Shown piece by piece: positions 34,488-43,511 of a DNA stretch of 64,000 nt. The notes below the pieces were generated by a model. It saw only the letters and a program-made list of their open reading frames with translations. It made no database searches and had not been told where the DNA came from. Source of the DNA: Vagococcus intermedius (lineage in GTDB: Bacteria; Bacillota; Bacilli; Lactobacillales; Vagococcaceae); assembly GCF_029144185.1 (NCBI RefSeq), contig NZ_CP110232.1, positions 1,632,164 through 1,696,163 on the forward strand. The letters are read 5' to 3'. How positions within the stretch are numbered: position 1 is the stretch's first letter; the number at the start of each line of letters is the position of its first letter. A program made the translations under genes and the position numbers.

Positions 34488-35360
34488 TTAATCTACTAAA
34501 AGTTGTTTAGCCAATGCTAAGCACCCAATCGTTGCTGCATTATTTTCTAAAACGGGGGTGATGATATATGTCGCCATCTCTGGTGTCTCAACATAACCAT
34601 TTAATAGCTCTTTAAATTTCTCTCTCACCATCGGTAACAAGTGTTTTTGCTCCATCACCCCTCCACCTAAAATGATTCGCTCTGGTGATAACATTAAGGT
34701 AGTATTATAAAGACATTTTGCAAGGTATTCAGCTTCTAATTCCCAATATGGGGAATCAGGTGCTAAGTCTTGTCCTTTTATTCCAGACCTGGCTTCTATG
34801 GCAGGTCCTGCCGCTAATCCCTCTAAACAATCTTGATGATAGGGACAAGTACCACTGTAATCATCATTTGGATTTTTAGGAACCATCATGTGTCCCATTT
34901 CTGTATGATTGATTCCGCCAATAAATTTTCCATTTTGAATGGCACCAGCACCGATACCTGTGCCAATCGTGTAGTAAACAACGCTACTTAAACCTAAGCC
35001 TCCGCCGGCATAAACTTCACCATAACACGCTGCATTGACATCTGTTGTCCAATACACAGGTTGTTTAAACGCGACTTTCATTTCGCCTAAAAAATCAAAA
35101 TTAGTCCAACCCGGTTTAGGTGTCGATGTAACCCAACCGTATTTTTCTGATTGAGGATTACAATCGATTGGGCCAAAAGAACCTATACCAATCGCTTTTA
35201 ATTTTTCATCATATTTCTTAAAAAAGTCAATAACTTTGGCTAAAGTCTCGACAGGACTTGTTGTTGGAAAAGAAATTCGCTCAATAATAGTCAATTCACT
35301 GTCAGATACGGCACACACAAATTTAGTGCCACCTGCTTCAATACTACCTAACATATCCAT
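34488..35360 (-). CDS. ROK-family sugar kinase (fructokinase/mannokinase type)
   Basis: 290 residues. Starts MLGSIEAGGTKFVCAVSD (ATP-binding GGTK), with GSFGPID, TDVNAACYGE, YYTIGTGIGAGA and the zinc motif CPYHQDCLEG typical of ScrK-type ROK kinases. As last gene of the mannoside operon it most plausibly phosphorylates mannose (or fructose) set free by the alpha-mannosidases. A 19-base-stem hairpin separates it from the EIIB gene upstream. Confidence 0.87.
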   Translation of the reverse strand: MDMLGSIEAGGTKFVCAVSDSELTIIERISFPTTSPVETLAKVIDFFKKYDEKLKAIGIGSFGPIDCNPQSEKYGWVTSTPKPGWTNFDFLGEMKVAFKQPVYWTTDVNAACYGEVYAGGGLGLSSVVYYTIGTGIGAGAIQNGKFIGGINHTEMGHMMVPKNPNDDYSGTCPYHQDCLEGLAAGPAIEARSGIKGQDLAPDSPYWELEAEYLAKCLYNTTLMLSPERIILGGGVMEQKHLLPMVREKFKELLNGYVETPEMATYIITPVLENNAATIGCLALAKQLLVD

Positions 35361-35383
35361 AAATTAATAATCTCCTTAATTGA

Positions 35384-35427
35384 AGAATCAGAAGCGACTA
35401 TGCAAGATCATAGTTGCTTCTGATTCT
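35384..35427. other. Long intercistronic hairpin between EIIB and ROK kinase genes
   Basis: Nineteen-base arms (35384-35402 and 35409-35427, one G-U pair) around a six-base loop. The T tract follows on the plus strand only, so for this minus-strand operon it lacks a U tail. It could be a processing or stability element, or a weak terminator that sets lower kinase expression. Confidence 0.7.
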
Positions 35428-35480
35428 TTTTATATACTATCGTAATGACACTACTAATTAGGCTCAATTCAGTCTAAACT

Positions 35481-35807
35481 TTAATTATTTTCAGCTAATT
35501 GTGCCATAGCTGTTGCTAATACTTTAGCTCCGTCCATCATACCATATGCTTGCATATCAATTACATCTACTAAAGTCGCTGTACCGGCTACTTTTTTATC
35601 GAATTGAGCTTTCATAAATCTAACTTGGGGACCTAAAAGTAAGATATCTACTTTTTCAACTGTATTATTTAAATGTTCTTCAGCTTCTGAAGCAGGCACA
35701 GCAAAAATTTCAACTTCTAGTCCTTCCTTCACTGCTGCTTGCTCCATTTTAGAAACTAACAAACTAGTACTCATACCTGCTGAGCAGGCTAACATAATTT
35801 TTTTCAT
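35481..35807 (-). CDS. PTS lactose/cellobiose-family EIIB
   Basis: 108 residues. N-terminal KKIMLACSAGMSTSLLVSKM carries the phospho-acceptor Cys8 and the phosphate loop of EIIB-Lac/Cel proteins. It pairs with the EIIC encoded at the start of the same operon; EIIA is missing from the window. AGGAGGAAAT precedes the ATG. Confidence 0.93.
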   Translation of the reverse strand: MKKIMLACSAGMSTSLLVSKMEQAAVKEGLEVEIFAVPASEAEEHLNNTVEKVDILLLGPQVRFMKAQFDKKVAGTATLVDVIDMQAYGMMDGAKVLATAMAQLAENN

Positions 35808-35855
35808 TTTTATTTCCTCCTGAATTAACCATACTGTCGGTTGGGTTATTTAAAA

Positions 35856-37235
35856 TTAAAAGCCGTTATTATCAGATAATTCTTTAAACCATAACCCACT
35901 TTTTTTCATCGTCCGTTTGTAATTGTTATCTAACTCCACACGGTAAAAACCATAACGATTCGTGTAACCATTTAACCATGACCAACAATCAACAAACGTC
36001 CAAGTTTGATAACCAAAGCACTGACTCCCTGCTTCAATTCCTTTATGTAATTGTTCCAGATGCTCTTTCATAAATTCAATACGGTAATCATCCTGAATCA
36101 TGCCAGTTTCATCATCAAGGAAACGTTCTTCTTCTGCAACACCCATACCGTTTTCTGAAACAAACCAAGGCATATTATCATAGTCATTTTTCATCATCAT
36201 GGCAACATCATATAAAGCCTCTGGATAAATCTCCCAACCACGATATACATTCATCTTACGATCTGGCCAAACATAAGGTGCGTAAAAATCAGATGGATCT
36301 GTCGCTTTCCCGACTAATTTTTGAACAGGTTCTTGAACTCGGCGTGGTTGGTAATAGTTCAATCCAATGAAATCAACTGTATTGGTAGAAACTGCTTCCT
36401 TATCTCCTTGTTGAGTCGTCGGTAGTAATTCATTCTCTTTCAATAAATTGACTAATTCTTTGGGAAATTGACCTAAAACAGCAGGGTCTAAGAAACTTTT
36501 CGTATTTAATAAATCTGCTTGTTTAGCTGCCAATTTATCTCCTTCGGTTTCCCCTCGACTATAACAAGGTGACACATTTAAAATAATACCAATCTGACCT
36601 TTAGCTTTCATCTCACGGAAGTTTTTAACTGCCATAGTATGCGCCATAATCGTATTGTAGCCTACTTGGATTGCTTTTTTAAAATCATGAATAGCTGGAT
36701 AATGATACCCATATAAATACCCACACTCTACATGAACGATTGGCTCATTAAAAGTAGTCCACATCTCAACTAAGTCTCCAAATAATTCAAAAGCGGTTTT
36801 TGCGTAAAAAGCAAAGGCTTCGACAGACTCTCGGGCTTCCCACCCCCCTTTTTCCATCAACCACCATGGCATATCAAAATGAAATAAGTTAATGATTGGT
36901 TTGACTTTATTTTTATGTAATTCTTCAAAATAAGACCGATAAAATGCCACTGCTTCTGGATTAACTGTCTGACCGTCAGGTAATAAACGTGCCCAAGAAA
37001 TCGAGGTTCTGAAAGAATTCATTCCTACTTGTGGCATTAATTTTGCATCTTCTCGGTACATGTCATACATATTTGATGTATTTTCTGGTCCTTGATTTTT
37101 AGTGAATTTAGTGGGGTCTAGTTCATACCACTTATCCCATGTTGTGGGTGTCTTACCGTTTGACGTTGCATGACCTTCTGATTGAGGCGCAGATGTAGCT
37201 GCCCCCCATAAAAAGTTTTTTGGAAATTTTAACAT
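35856..37235 (-). CDS. GH1 family glycosidase (copy 2, in mannoside operon)
   Basis: 459 residues from the ATG at 37235 (MLKFPKNFLWGAATSAP); the upstream frame lacks a credible start. The ribosome site is weak (AGAGG, about 12 bases away). Catalytic Glu pair and the Ser/Asn/Tyr variant phosphate pocket are the same as in copy 1; I count only a few amino acid differences (for example FPKELVNLL against FPQELVDLL) before the divergent C-terminus. Between EIIB and GH125 genes it would trim a beta-linked residue, perhaps a beta-mannose or beta-glucosyl unit of the imported glycan. Confidence 0.88.
   Translation of the reverse strand: MLKFPKNFLWGAATSAPQSEGHATSNGKTPTTWDKWYELDPTKFTKNQGPENTSNMYDMYREDAKLMPQVGMNSFRTSISWARLLPDGQTVNPEAVAFYRSYFEELHKNKVKPIINLFHFDMPWWLMEKGGWEARESVEAFAFYAKTAFELFGDLVEMWTTFNEPIVHVECGYLYGYHYPAIHDFKKAIQVGYNTIMAHTMAVKNFREMKAKGQIGIILNVSPCYSRGETEGDKLAAKQADLLNTKSFLDPAVLGQFPKELVNLLKENELLPTTQQGDKEAVSTNTVDFIGLNYYQPRRVQEPVQKLVGKATDPSDFYAPYVWPDRKMNVYRGWEIYPEALYDVAMMMKNDYDNMPWFVSENGMGVAEEERFLDDETGMIQDDYRIEFMKEHLEQLHKGIEAGSQCFGYQTWTFVDCWSWLNGYTNRYGFYRVELDNNYKRTMKKSGLWFKELSDNNGF
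35875..37235 (-). repeat. Long direct repeat, copy B (GH1 coding sequence)
   Basis: Same-orientation partner of 24297-25657, about 1.36 kb, gap-free. The two copies bracket an 11.6 kb unit that homologous recombination could delete or duplicate. Confidence 0.9.
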
Positions 37236-37287
37236 AACTTTTTGAGCCTCTTTTCTAATAGTTACCCTATGGAGCAAACCAATGTGG

Positions 37288-38565
37288 TTAAATTAACGCT
37301 AAATAATGAAATGCTAATTGACAATAGGTCATATTAGCCCAAGAGAACCATTCTCTTGTATAGTTATCAGGATTATCAACATCAATTCCTTCATGACATT
37401 GACACGTCCCACCGTCTGTCTCGCTGATCACTTTTAGCTGATTTTTAATTAAATCTAAATCTGTTGAGGTTAAACCTTCCATTGCCAAAGAAATAGGCCA
37501 AACATGATTTGGTGGTGTGTGCGGACTACCAATTCCTTTTAAGACCTTTCCCTCATAGTAGTATGGGTTATCATGACTCAAAATTTTCTGACGCGTTGCT
37601 TGATAGATTGGGTCCTCTTCTTGACAAAAACCTAGGAATGGTAGTGATAACAAACTTGGTACATTGGCATCATCCATAAATAAACTATTGCCTAAACCGT
37701 CTACCTCATACGTATAATAACGATTTCCTAATTCATCTTCTAAAGTTGCAAATTCTTCAATTCCTTTTAAGATATCTGCTTGTAATTTTTTCATTTTATC
37801 TGTTAGTTCTTGGTAACCTTTTTGCTCATTTAATAATGTTAACATTTGATCGATAACTACAACAATAAACATATTCCCTGGCACAAAATAACCGTAAGTA
37901 CAGGCATCATCACTTGGTCTAAACGCACTCCAAACCATTCCAGTATAACCTATTTCAGAGCCCTTACCCTCACGAGGTAAGGTATCTGATGGCGGACAAT
38001 CTGTTCTTTCAAATGTATAGGCAGAATCTTGATGATTTTGTTCATGAATAAAAGTATCCATTGCTAACTCAACCGTTTTCCAAAAGTTCTCGTCTAAATG
38101 GTCTGAATATCCTGTTTTATTTTGTAAGTGATAAGCTAAAAAGAGAGGCGCACACAAGGAATCAATTTCAAATTTCCGCTCCCAAACAAGGGCTGAAATT
38201 GGAATATTTGATGTGTCATTACTATAATGTCCACCATCTTCTTCTTTATTAAAAGCATTTGAATACGGATCATGATTTAAATAAGAGAGTTGTTGTCTTA
38301 AAACACCATGAACTAATTGTTTGACTTCTGGCACTTTATCAGCAATTTCTAAGTAAGGTAACACTTGAAAAGTTGAATCTCTTAACCACATAGCGGGAAT
38401 ATCACCTGTGGCAACAAAGATTTCACCATTTTCACGAACACTGACTGTGTTAGTAATTGTATCTGTTAAGGCATTTCGAAATAATTTTGTTTGTTTTTCC
38501 GTTGGTAACGTTATCGTTTCACCATAACGAGTTATATCTTCAATTAATTTGTTCTGATTAATCAC
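37288..38565 (-). CDS. GH125 exo-alpha-1,6-mannosidase
   Basis: 425 residues from the GTG at 38565, seven bases after GAGAGGAG. Starting further upstream would run into the GH38 gene. Metal-independent GH125 pattern: VATGDIPAMWLRDSTFQVLPYL, GHYSNDTSN, YTGMVWSAFRPSDDA and TCQCHEGIDVDNPDNYTREWFSWAN (split across the C-terminal part). Family members remove terminal alpha-1,6-mannose from N-glycans. It lies 16 bases after the GH38 stop and before GH1, so the operon combines two alpha-mannosidases. Confidence 0.92.
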   Translation of the reverse strand: MINQNKLIEDITRYGETITLPTEKQTKLFRNALTDTITNTVSVRENGEIFVATGDIPAMWLRDSTFQVLPYLEIADKVPEVKQLVHGVLRQQLSYLNHDPYSNAFNKEEDGGHYSNDTSNIPISALVWERKFEIDSLCAPLFLAYHLQNKTGYSDHLDENFWKTVELAMDTFIHEQNHQDSAYTFERTDCPPSDTLPREGKGSEIGYTGMVWSAFRPSDDACTYGYFVPGNMFIVVVIDQMLTLLNEQKGYQELTDKMKKLQADILKGIEEFATLEDELGNRYYTYEVDGLGNSLFMDDANVPSLLSLPFLGFCQEEDPIYQATRQKILSHDNPYYYEGKVLKGIGSPHTPPNHVWPISLAMEGLTSTDLDLIKNQLKVISETDGGTCQCHEGIDVDNPDNYTREWFSWANMTYCQLAFHYLALI

Positions 38566-38581
38566 ACCAAAACTCCTCTCA

Positions 38582-41203
38582 TTATTTAAAATGAATCCCA
38601 TATGTTCTGATCTCACCAGGCTCAAATGACTTCATTTCCAATTTATCTATATTGGCGCTAAGCGACTGCTTAATTTTTCCTTCTAGATCTAATAAGAAAA
38701 CATCTACTGGAGATTCAAAATCAATCGTACCTACTTGAGATATTTTTTCTTTTGAAGGATTGTAGAGACGCAACTCAATGCCCGTACCATCAATTGACGG
38801 TAGCAAGCTACTAATCACTACATTTTCATTATTAATCGCTAGTTTCTGATTCACAATAGTCTTTTCTAACGGTAATAAATTACTTTGGAAATACTGTAGT
38901 TGCGTTGTAAAACGATTAAGAACCTGTGTTTGATAGTATAAATTTTCTTGAGTAATACTTAAATATTTTTTTTGTAAATCCTGTGCATCAAACTTACTAT
39001 CTAAAATAATACTCCCTTCAAAGGTTAATTTCCCAAGTAATTGACTATCTGGAGTTTCTAATTCACGCATATGTAAGCCAGAAGCGTCACCTGGACGTCT
39101 AATTGTATCAGGACGACCTAAGAAACCTACTCCCCTAAAGATAGTAATAGCTAAAGTCTCATAGTCATCACCAATTAATTGGAAATCTTTTGTCCCTTTT
39201 GTCAAGAAACTCCAACTTGACTCATTAGAATGGGTATTAGCAAAATGTAACATTGGACGCATACTTGTTGGTTCTTCTTTATACCCAATTTCTCGCCAGT
39301 TCTTAATATTATCATCTTCCACTGGACGTTTTATAACACCAAATGGTGTGTCAGCATAAGAGTCAGTTCCTTTAATATCTGTCATTAACATTAATCTCAT
39401 ACGATGATCTAAAACTTGATTATCTAAAGTCAGGTTAACATCAATTCTAGGGCTATCTGAACATAAAATTAATTCTAATTCATAGCCAACAACGGCATCT
39501 AAGCGCTGATTTTTTCTAGAGTCTAGATTATAAGGTAACTGCCACTCTCCTTTGACCAGCATTCGACTCACTAAGTTACCTTCTTCAATAATTGTTTCAG
39601 TTGCGTTACTAAAATCTAATTCTAGTAACCAATCGTGATAAGCAGGTGAATAATCATAAGTATCCCCCTCATCGCCACCATCTTCAATTTTCAAGAAATT
39701 AGTGTACCATTTCCCTAATTTTTCAGAGTATAAATTAAATTTACCCTCTTTAAATTGTAAACGATAAGCATCAGATGAAATCTCATCACTTACTTTTAGA
39801 CTTTTACCAGAAGTTCTGCCTTCTGAGACTTGGACCATAATATAAGACATCGCAGGAATATCAACTTTAATAGCGACTGTTGTCACATAGTAGGATTCAT
39901 CTAAACGTTCAGCTGGATTGCGACGCAATAAAGCATCATTTTCTACACGCTGCGTTACAATATCAAACTCAAGCTCTTTTCCTGATTTGTCGACTAGCTT
40001 AAACTCAGGAAGTTGTGTTGTCACTTCAAACTGACGCACTTCACTCATGTCAAATGGCAATGGATTCCAAATAAATAATTCATTCAACTGGTTTTCATTA
40101 ATTGAAATACTCACTTTTCTTAATAAGTAATCCATAGTAGATTGTGCTTCTTGTAGTGCGTTGATTCCACGTTGGTAAATATCTTGGTTCGTCTTATCAC
40201 TATTACAACCACCTGCACTATCATGTGCTTGCCCACGAGCAACAGTCGCCCATAAACTATCAATTAAACCTTGTTTGACAGAAATACCATAATCCCGGGC
40301 AATAATTGAAAATGGCTCTAATTGATAAGTTAACACACGCTCTAACTTATCGTATAGTTGTTTTAAATCATATCTTGATGAATAAATACCACGATGAATT
40401 TTTGAATCTGAAGGATCTATAAATTCACCAGTTAGTTCAGGTAAGCCTTTTTGTGTCTCTAATGCTTTGAAAAACTCTGGATAGTTACTCTCGATGTAGT
40501 TGATTGACTCATCACTTTCTTGATTGCCAAGTTCGATACGTTCTTTTAAGTTGAAATCAACCGCACGTTGATCCCCACCAGTTGGTAATAAGTGATGGCA
40601 ACTTGGTGTTTCAGTTGATATTCTTTCAACTAATTCATCAAACTGATTATTTTCTATAAGATCAACACCTGCATAATAACCATTCTTGATGTTAGCAGTT
40701 AAAACTTTAGAGCCATCTTCACTAGACCAATAAAAGTAACGGGTCTTAGCATCTTTAGCTAAACCACGCCAAAATAAAGCATGATTTATATTAAATCCTT
40801 GATAAATCTTAGGCATATCTTGACTTTGGCCAAATGAATCTGGTAAATACCCAACTCTCATTGTGCCACCTAATTCATCAGCCTGTTTCATTCCTAAACG
40901 TAAGTTACGAACAATTGATTCTCCAGAAGTTGTCATTTCATCAATCTGAGTAAACCATGGTCCTATGAACAAGCGACCTGCTTTAACAAATTTACGAATA
41001 CTCGCTTCTTTTTCAGGACAAACTGATAAATAATCTTCCAAGATTGACATTTGACCATCTAATGTATAATAATCTAATTTTTTTTCTTCCAAAGCAGTTA
41101 AGACTTCATCCATGTGGAAAATAAACTGAGCTTTTGATTCTTGCCTTGTAAAATACCATTCATAATCCCAATGTGTGTGGGCTACAGTATAAACATTTTT
41201 CAT
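38582..41203 (-). CDS. GH38 alpha-mannosidase (MngB-like)
   Basis: 873 residues, the length of mannosylglycerate hydrolase MngB. N-terminal HTHWDYEWYFT holds the zinc His and Asp, YLPDSFGQS the probable nucleophile Asp, and ARGQAHDSAGGCN another zinc His. MngB-type enzymes cleave 6-phospho-mannosyl substrates after PTS uptake, which suits the EIIC upstream; streptococcal relatives in glycan operons cleave alpha-1,3-mannose. It lies between EIIC and GH125 in the operon. Cytoplasmic, no signal peptide. Confidence 0.92.
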   Translation of the reverse strand: MKNVYTVAHTHWDYEWYFTRQESKAQFIFHMDEVLTALEEKKLDYYTLDGQMSILEDYLSVCPEKEASIRKFVKAGRLFIGPWFTQIDEMTTSGESIVRNLRLGMKQADELGGTMRVGYLPDSFGQSQDMPKIYQGFNINHALFWRGLAKDAKTRYFYWSSEDGSKVLTANIKNGYYAGVDLIENNQFDELVERISTETPSCHHLLPTGGDQRAVDFNLKERIELGNQESDESINYIESNYPEFFKALETQKGLPELTGEFIDPSDSKIHRGIYSSRYDLKQLYDKLERVLTYQLEPFSIIARDYGISVKQGLIDSLWATVARGQAHDSAGGCNSDKTNQDIYQRGINALQEAQSTMDYLLRKVSISINENQLNELFIWNPLPFDMSEVRQFEVTTQLPEFKLVDKSGKELEFDIVTQRVENDALLRRNPAERLDESYYVTTVAIKVDIPAMSYIMVQVSEGRTSGKSLKVSDEISSDAYRLQFKEGKFNLYSEKLGKWYTNFLKIEDGGDEGDTYDYSPAYHDWLLELDFSNATETIIEEGNLVSRMLVKGEWQLPYNLDSRKNQRLDAVVGYELELILCSDSPRIDVNLTLDNQVLDHRMRLMLMTDIKGTDSYADTPFGVIKRPVEDDNIKNWREIGYKEEPTSMRPMLHFANTHSNESSWSFLTKGTKDFQLIGDDYETLAITIFRGVGFLGRPDTIRRPGDASGLHMRELETPDSQLLGKLTFEGSIILDSKFDAQDLQKKYLSITQENLYYQTQVLNRFTTQLQYFQSNLLPLEKTIVNQKLAINNENVVISSLLPSIDGTGIELRLYNPSKEKISQVGTIDFESPVDVFLLDLEGKIKQSLSANIDKLEMKSFEPGEIRTYGIHFK

Positions 41204-41257
41204 TTTCTATATTCTCCATTTCCTAGCAAGATACTTTCTGACTATTCAATTAGTACC

Positions 41258-42580
41258 TTAGGCTTGTAATTCTCTTTGTTGTTTTTGATTTAAAATAACG
41301 AATGGTGCATATAATATAATATCCAAAATAACTAGTACTAAAGTTAAAATAACTGGGCTAATATGGAATGCTCCTAATACCCATGAACTAATAAAGATTG
41401 GTTCATTACCAGCATTCAACACGACTAATGGGACTACCCAGCCAATTGATGTCACAACATAAGCAATCACTGCATTAATAATTGGAACTAAAATCCAAGG
41501 GATAAACATAATTGGGTTTAAAACAATTGGTAAACCGAAAATAACTGGTTCATTGATACCAAAACAGCCTGGTACTAAAGCAAGTTTAGCTACTTCTCTT
41601 TCTTTTTCACCATTTCTTGTAAAAATTAACATCGCAATAATTAAGCCAAAAGTTGCTCCTGATCCACCAATCATGGCATAAACGTTAGTCATTGTATTAG
41701 GTGAGATTGAAATTCCTTCAAAGCTTTGTGTTTCTGCAAATTTAGCAACATTTTCTAAGAATAGCGGTAACCAAAAAGCTGACACAACTCCCCAAACAAT
41801 ATTAAAGCCATGTAAGCCTAAGAACCATAAAATTTGTTGTAGTAAAATAACAATAATAATTGCTGGTAAACCAGTTCCTACTGTCAATAATGGCGCAATT
41901 AATACTTCTGAAATCATTTGTAATAGAGAGACGTAACCTAAACCTTGAATACCTAAACGAACTAAACCAAAAATTAATAAGACTTCACTAATTGGAATCA
42001 ATGAAAAGAATGAATCAAAAACATTTTGAGGAACATTCCCTGGCATCTTAATCGTAAATTTACTTCTTGAGAAACGTGCAAATAAATCTACTGCAATCAT
42101 ACCTACGATGAGTGCTGTGAACATCCCTTCATAACTAAAGAATGATGTGGCAAAACCTTCTACAACATCTGCTTTTGAATCTAAGTAGTTAACATTATTC
42201 GGAATCATTACAAAATAAGCGGCAAAAGCTAACAATGTTGCAATAATAGGATTTAATTGACTATTCTTTTCATGACGTTTTAATTCAACCGCATAAGAAT
42301 AGGCTGATGAAAAGACAACAATTAACGCAACAATACCTAAAGTTGCACTTCCTAAATAACCAAATAATTTTGCTGCATTATTTAAAATCACATTATCAAT
42401 ATTATAATTTTTAATCAATGCTTCCAACTGCATTTTAATCAGGTTTGAAAAAGAACCTACCACGGTAAATGGGATTGTTCTGACAAACGCATTTTTTACT
42501 GCTTGTAAAATCATATTTTTTTCTACCCAAGCCGAAGCTTTTAGTAATGGTTCTTGAAATCTCTCAACATTAAATTTCAT
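41258..42580 (-). CDS. PTS lactose/cellobiose-family EIIC permease
   Basis: 440 residues from the ATG at 42580 after AAGGAG. Multi-spanning, with LGLHGFNIVWGVV and CFGINEPVIFGLPIVLNP, the conserved EIIC-Lac/Cel motifs. First gene of the EIIC-GH38-GH125-GH1-EIIB-ROK operon and divergent from the GntR regulator. Likely substrate: a mannose-containing disaccharide or small oligosaccharide. A cre-like site lies in the leader. Confidence 0.92.
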   Translation of the reverse strand: MKFNVERFQEPLLKASAWVEKNMILQAVKNAFVRTIPFTVVGSFSNLIKMQLEALIKNYNIDNVILNNAAKLFGYLGSATLGIVALIVVFSSAYSYAVELKRHEKNSQLNPIIATLLAFAAYFVMIPNNVNYLDSKADVVEGFATSFFSYEGMFTALIVGMIAVDLFARFSRSKFTIKMPGNVPQNVFDSFFSLIPISEVLLIFGLVRLGIQGLGYVSLLQMISEVLIAPLLTVGTGLPAIIIVILLQQILWFLGLHGFNIVWGVVSAFWLPLFLENVAKFAETQSFEGISISPNTMTNVYAMIGGSGATFGLIIAMLIFTRNGEKEREVAKLALVPGCFGINEPVIFGLPIVLNPIMFIPWILVPIINAVIAYVVTSIGWVVPLVVLNAGNEPIFISSWVLGAFHISPVILTLVLVILDIILYAPFVILNQKQQRELQA

Positions 42581-42600
42581 AAATAACACTCCTTAATTTT

Positions 42601-42615
42601 TTGTAAACGTTTTTC
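42601..42615. promoter_or_regulatory. cre-like site in the mannoside operon leader
   Basis: ttgtaaacgtttttc differs from the CcpA consensus WTGNAANCGNWNNCW at one fixed position. It lies about 20 bases upstream of the EIIC start and just downstream of a possible -10 (TATAAT, 42623-42628 on the minus strand), a roadblock position. Confidence 0.55.
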
Positions 42616-42653
42616 TAACTTAATTATAGCTATTTAATTGTTTTTATAAATAC

Positions 42654-42686
42654 CTAATTAGTAATTTGGGTTTACATATTAATTAG
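42654..42686. promoter_or_regulatory. Repeated TAATTAG motifs, candidate GntR operators
   Basis: ctaattag (42654-42661, a palindrome) and ttaattag (42679-42686) lie 25 bases apart in the divergent region. The second falls in the spacer of the gntR promoter. Candidate sites for the adjacent GntR protein; no proof. Confidence 0.4.
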
Positions 42687-42699
42687 CACGTGATAATAT
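42671..42699 (+). promoter_or_regulatory. Promoter of the gntR gene of the mannoside locus
   Basis: -35 TTTACA (42671-42676), 17-base spacer, -10 TAATAT (42694-42699), leader of about 28 bases to the TTG start. Confidence 0.7.
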
Positions 42700-42733
42700 G
42701 TATATACAAATAGAACGTTCGGAGGTTAACAAA

Positions 42734-43456
42734 TTGTATAAATATAGAGAAATATATTCAGACATTAAACGTGATATTCTAACAAACCATTACCGTTCAG
42801 GGACTTTACTACCTACCCAAGAATTTTTCTCTGAGAAATATAATGTTTCTCGTATTACCCTAAAAAAATCATTAAATTTATTAGAAAATGAAGGGTTAAT
42901 TTATAGTAAACAAGGTTCTGGTACATATGTTAGATCAAAAATTGAAGCAGATGAAAGTGAACTGTTACCACTAGATTTACCAGTTGGCGCTACCTTTTCA
43001 CATAAAGATCAAAATATTTCTAGTAATGTCTTATTTTTCGATGCCCGACTTCCAACAACTGAGGAACAACAAAATCTAGGTATTAGTAGCAATCAGCCTG
43101 TATACGAATTTAAGCGTATCCGTAAGATAAATTCAAAACCTTATAGTTTCGAACATGTCATCATGCCTGTCCATATTGCGCCTATCGATCAAGATATTTT
43201 AAATGGTTCCGTCTATGACTATCTTCAACAAAACGTCAATATTCAATTGCTAGATGCACGTAGAATCATCTATGCTCAAAACGCTACCGAAGAACTAAAC
43301 CAAGTTTTACATGTACCAAAAGACTCTCCTATTTTAGTCATTGAGCAAACTGGTTATGACCAGAAAGGACGTGCGTTTGAATTTTCAAAATCTTACTTTA
43401 TTAGCAATCAAAGTAAATTTGTTTTAGATGTTCATATTAATAAAGAGCGCAGATAA
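42734..43456 (+). CDS. GntR-family (UTRA) regulator of the mannoside operon
   Basis: 240 residues from a TTG start at 42734, seven bases after GGAGG; the ATG at 42698 would lie inside the -10 box and lacks a site. Winged HTH (YREIYSDIKRDILTNHYRSG, LPTQEFFSEKYNVSRITLKKSL, QGSGTYV) followed by a UTRA domain (VYEFKRIRKINSKPYSFEHVI). It is divergent from the PTS operon, the usual arrangement for a local repressor, with a sugar phosphate as likely inducer. Confidence 0.88.
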   Translation: MYKYREIYSDIKRDILTNHYRSGTLLPTQEFFSEKYNVSRITLKKSLNLLENEGLIYSKQGSGTYVRSKIEADESELLPLDLPVGATFSHKDQNISSNVLFFDARLPTTEEQQNLGISSNQPVYEFKRIRKINSKPYSFEHVIMPVHIAPIDQDILNGSVYDYLQQNVNIQLLDARRIIYAQNATEELNQVLHVPKDSPILVIEQTGYDQKGRAFEFSKSYFISNQSKFVLDVHINKERR

Positions 43457-43465
43457 ACTATCAAA

Positions 43466-43511
43466 CTAAATTAAAAAGCATTGCCTCAAAGGGCAATGCT
43501 TTTTAATTTAG
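43466..43511. terminator. Very strong bidirectional terminator
   Basis: Twenty-base perfect stem (43466-43485 and 43492-43511) with a six-base loop; the distal arm extends through the stop codon of the convergent permease gene. Contains gcattgcc/ggcaatgc as GC core and A/T tracts both ways. Confidence 0.9.
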
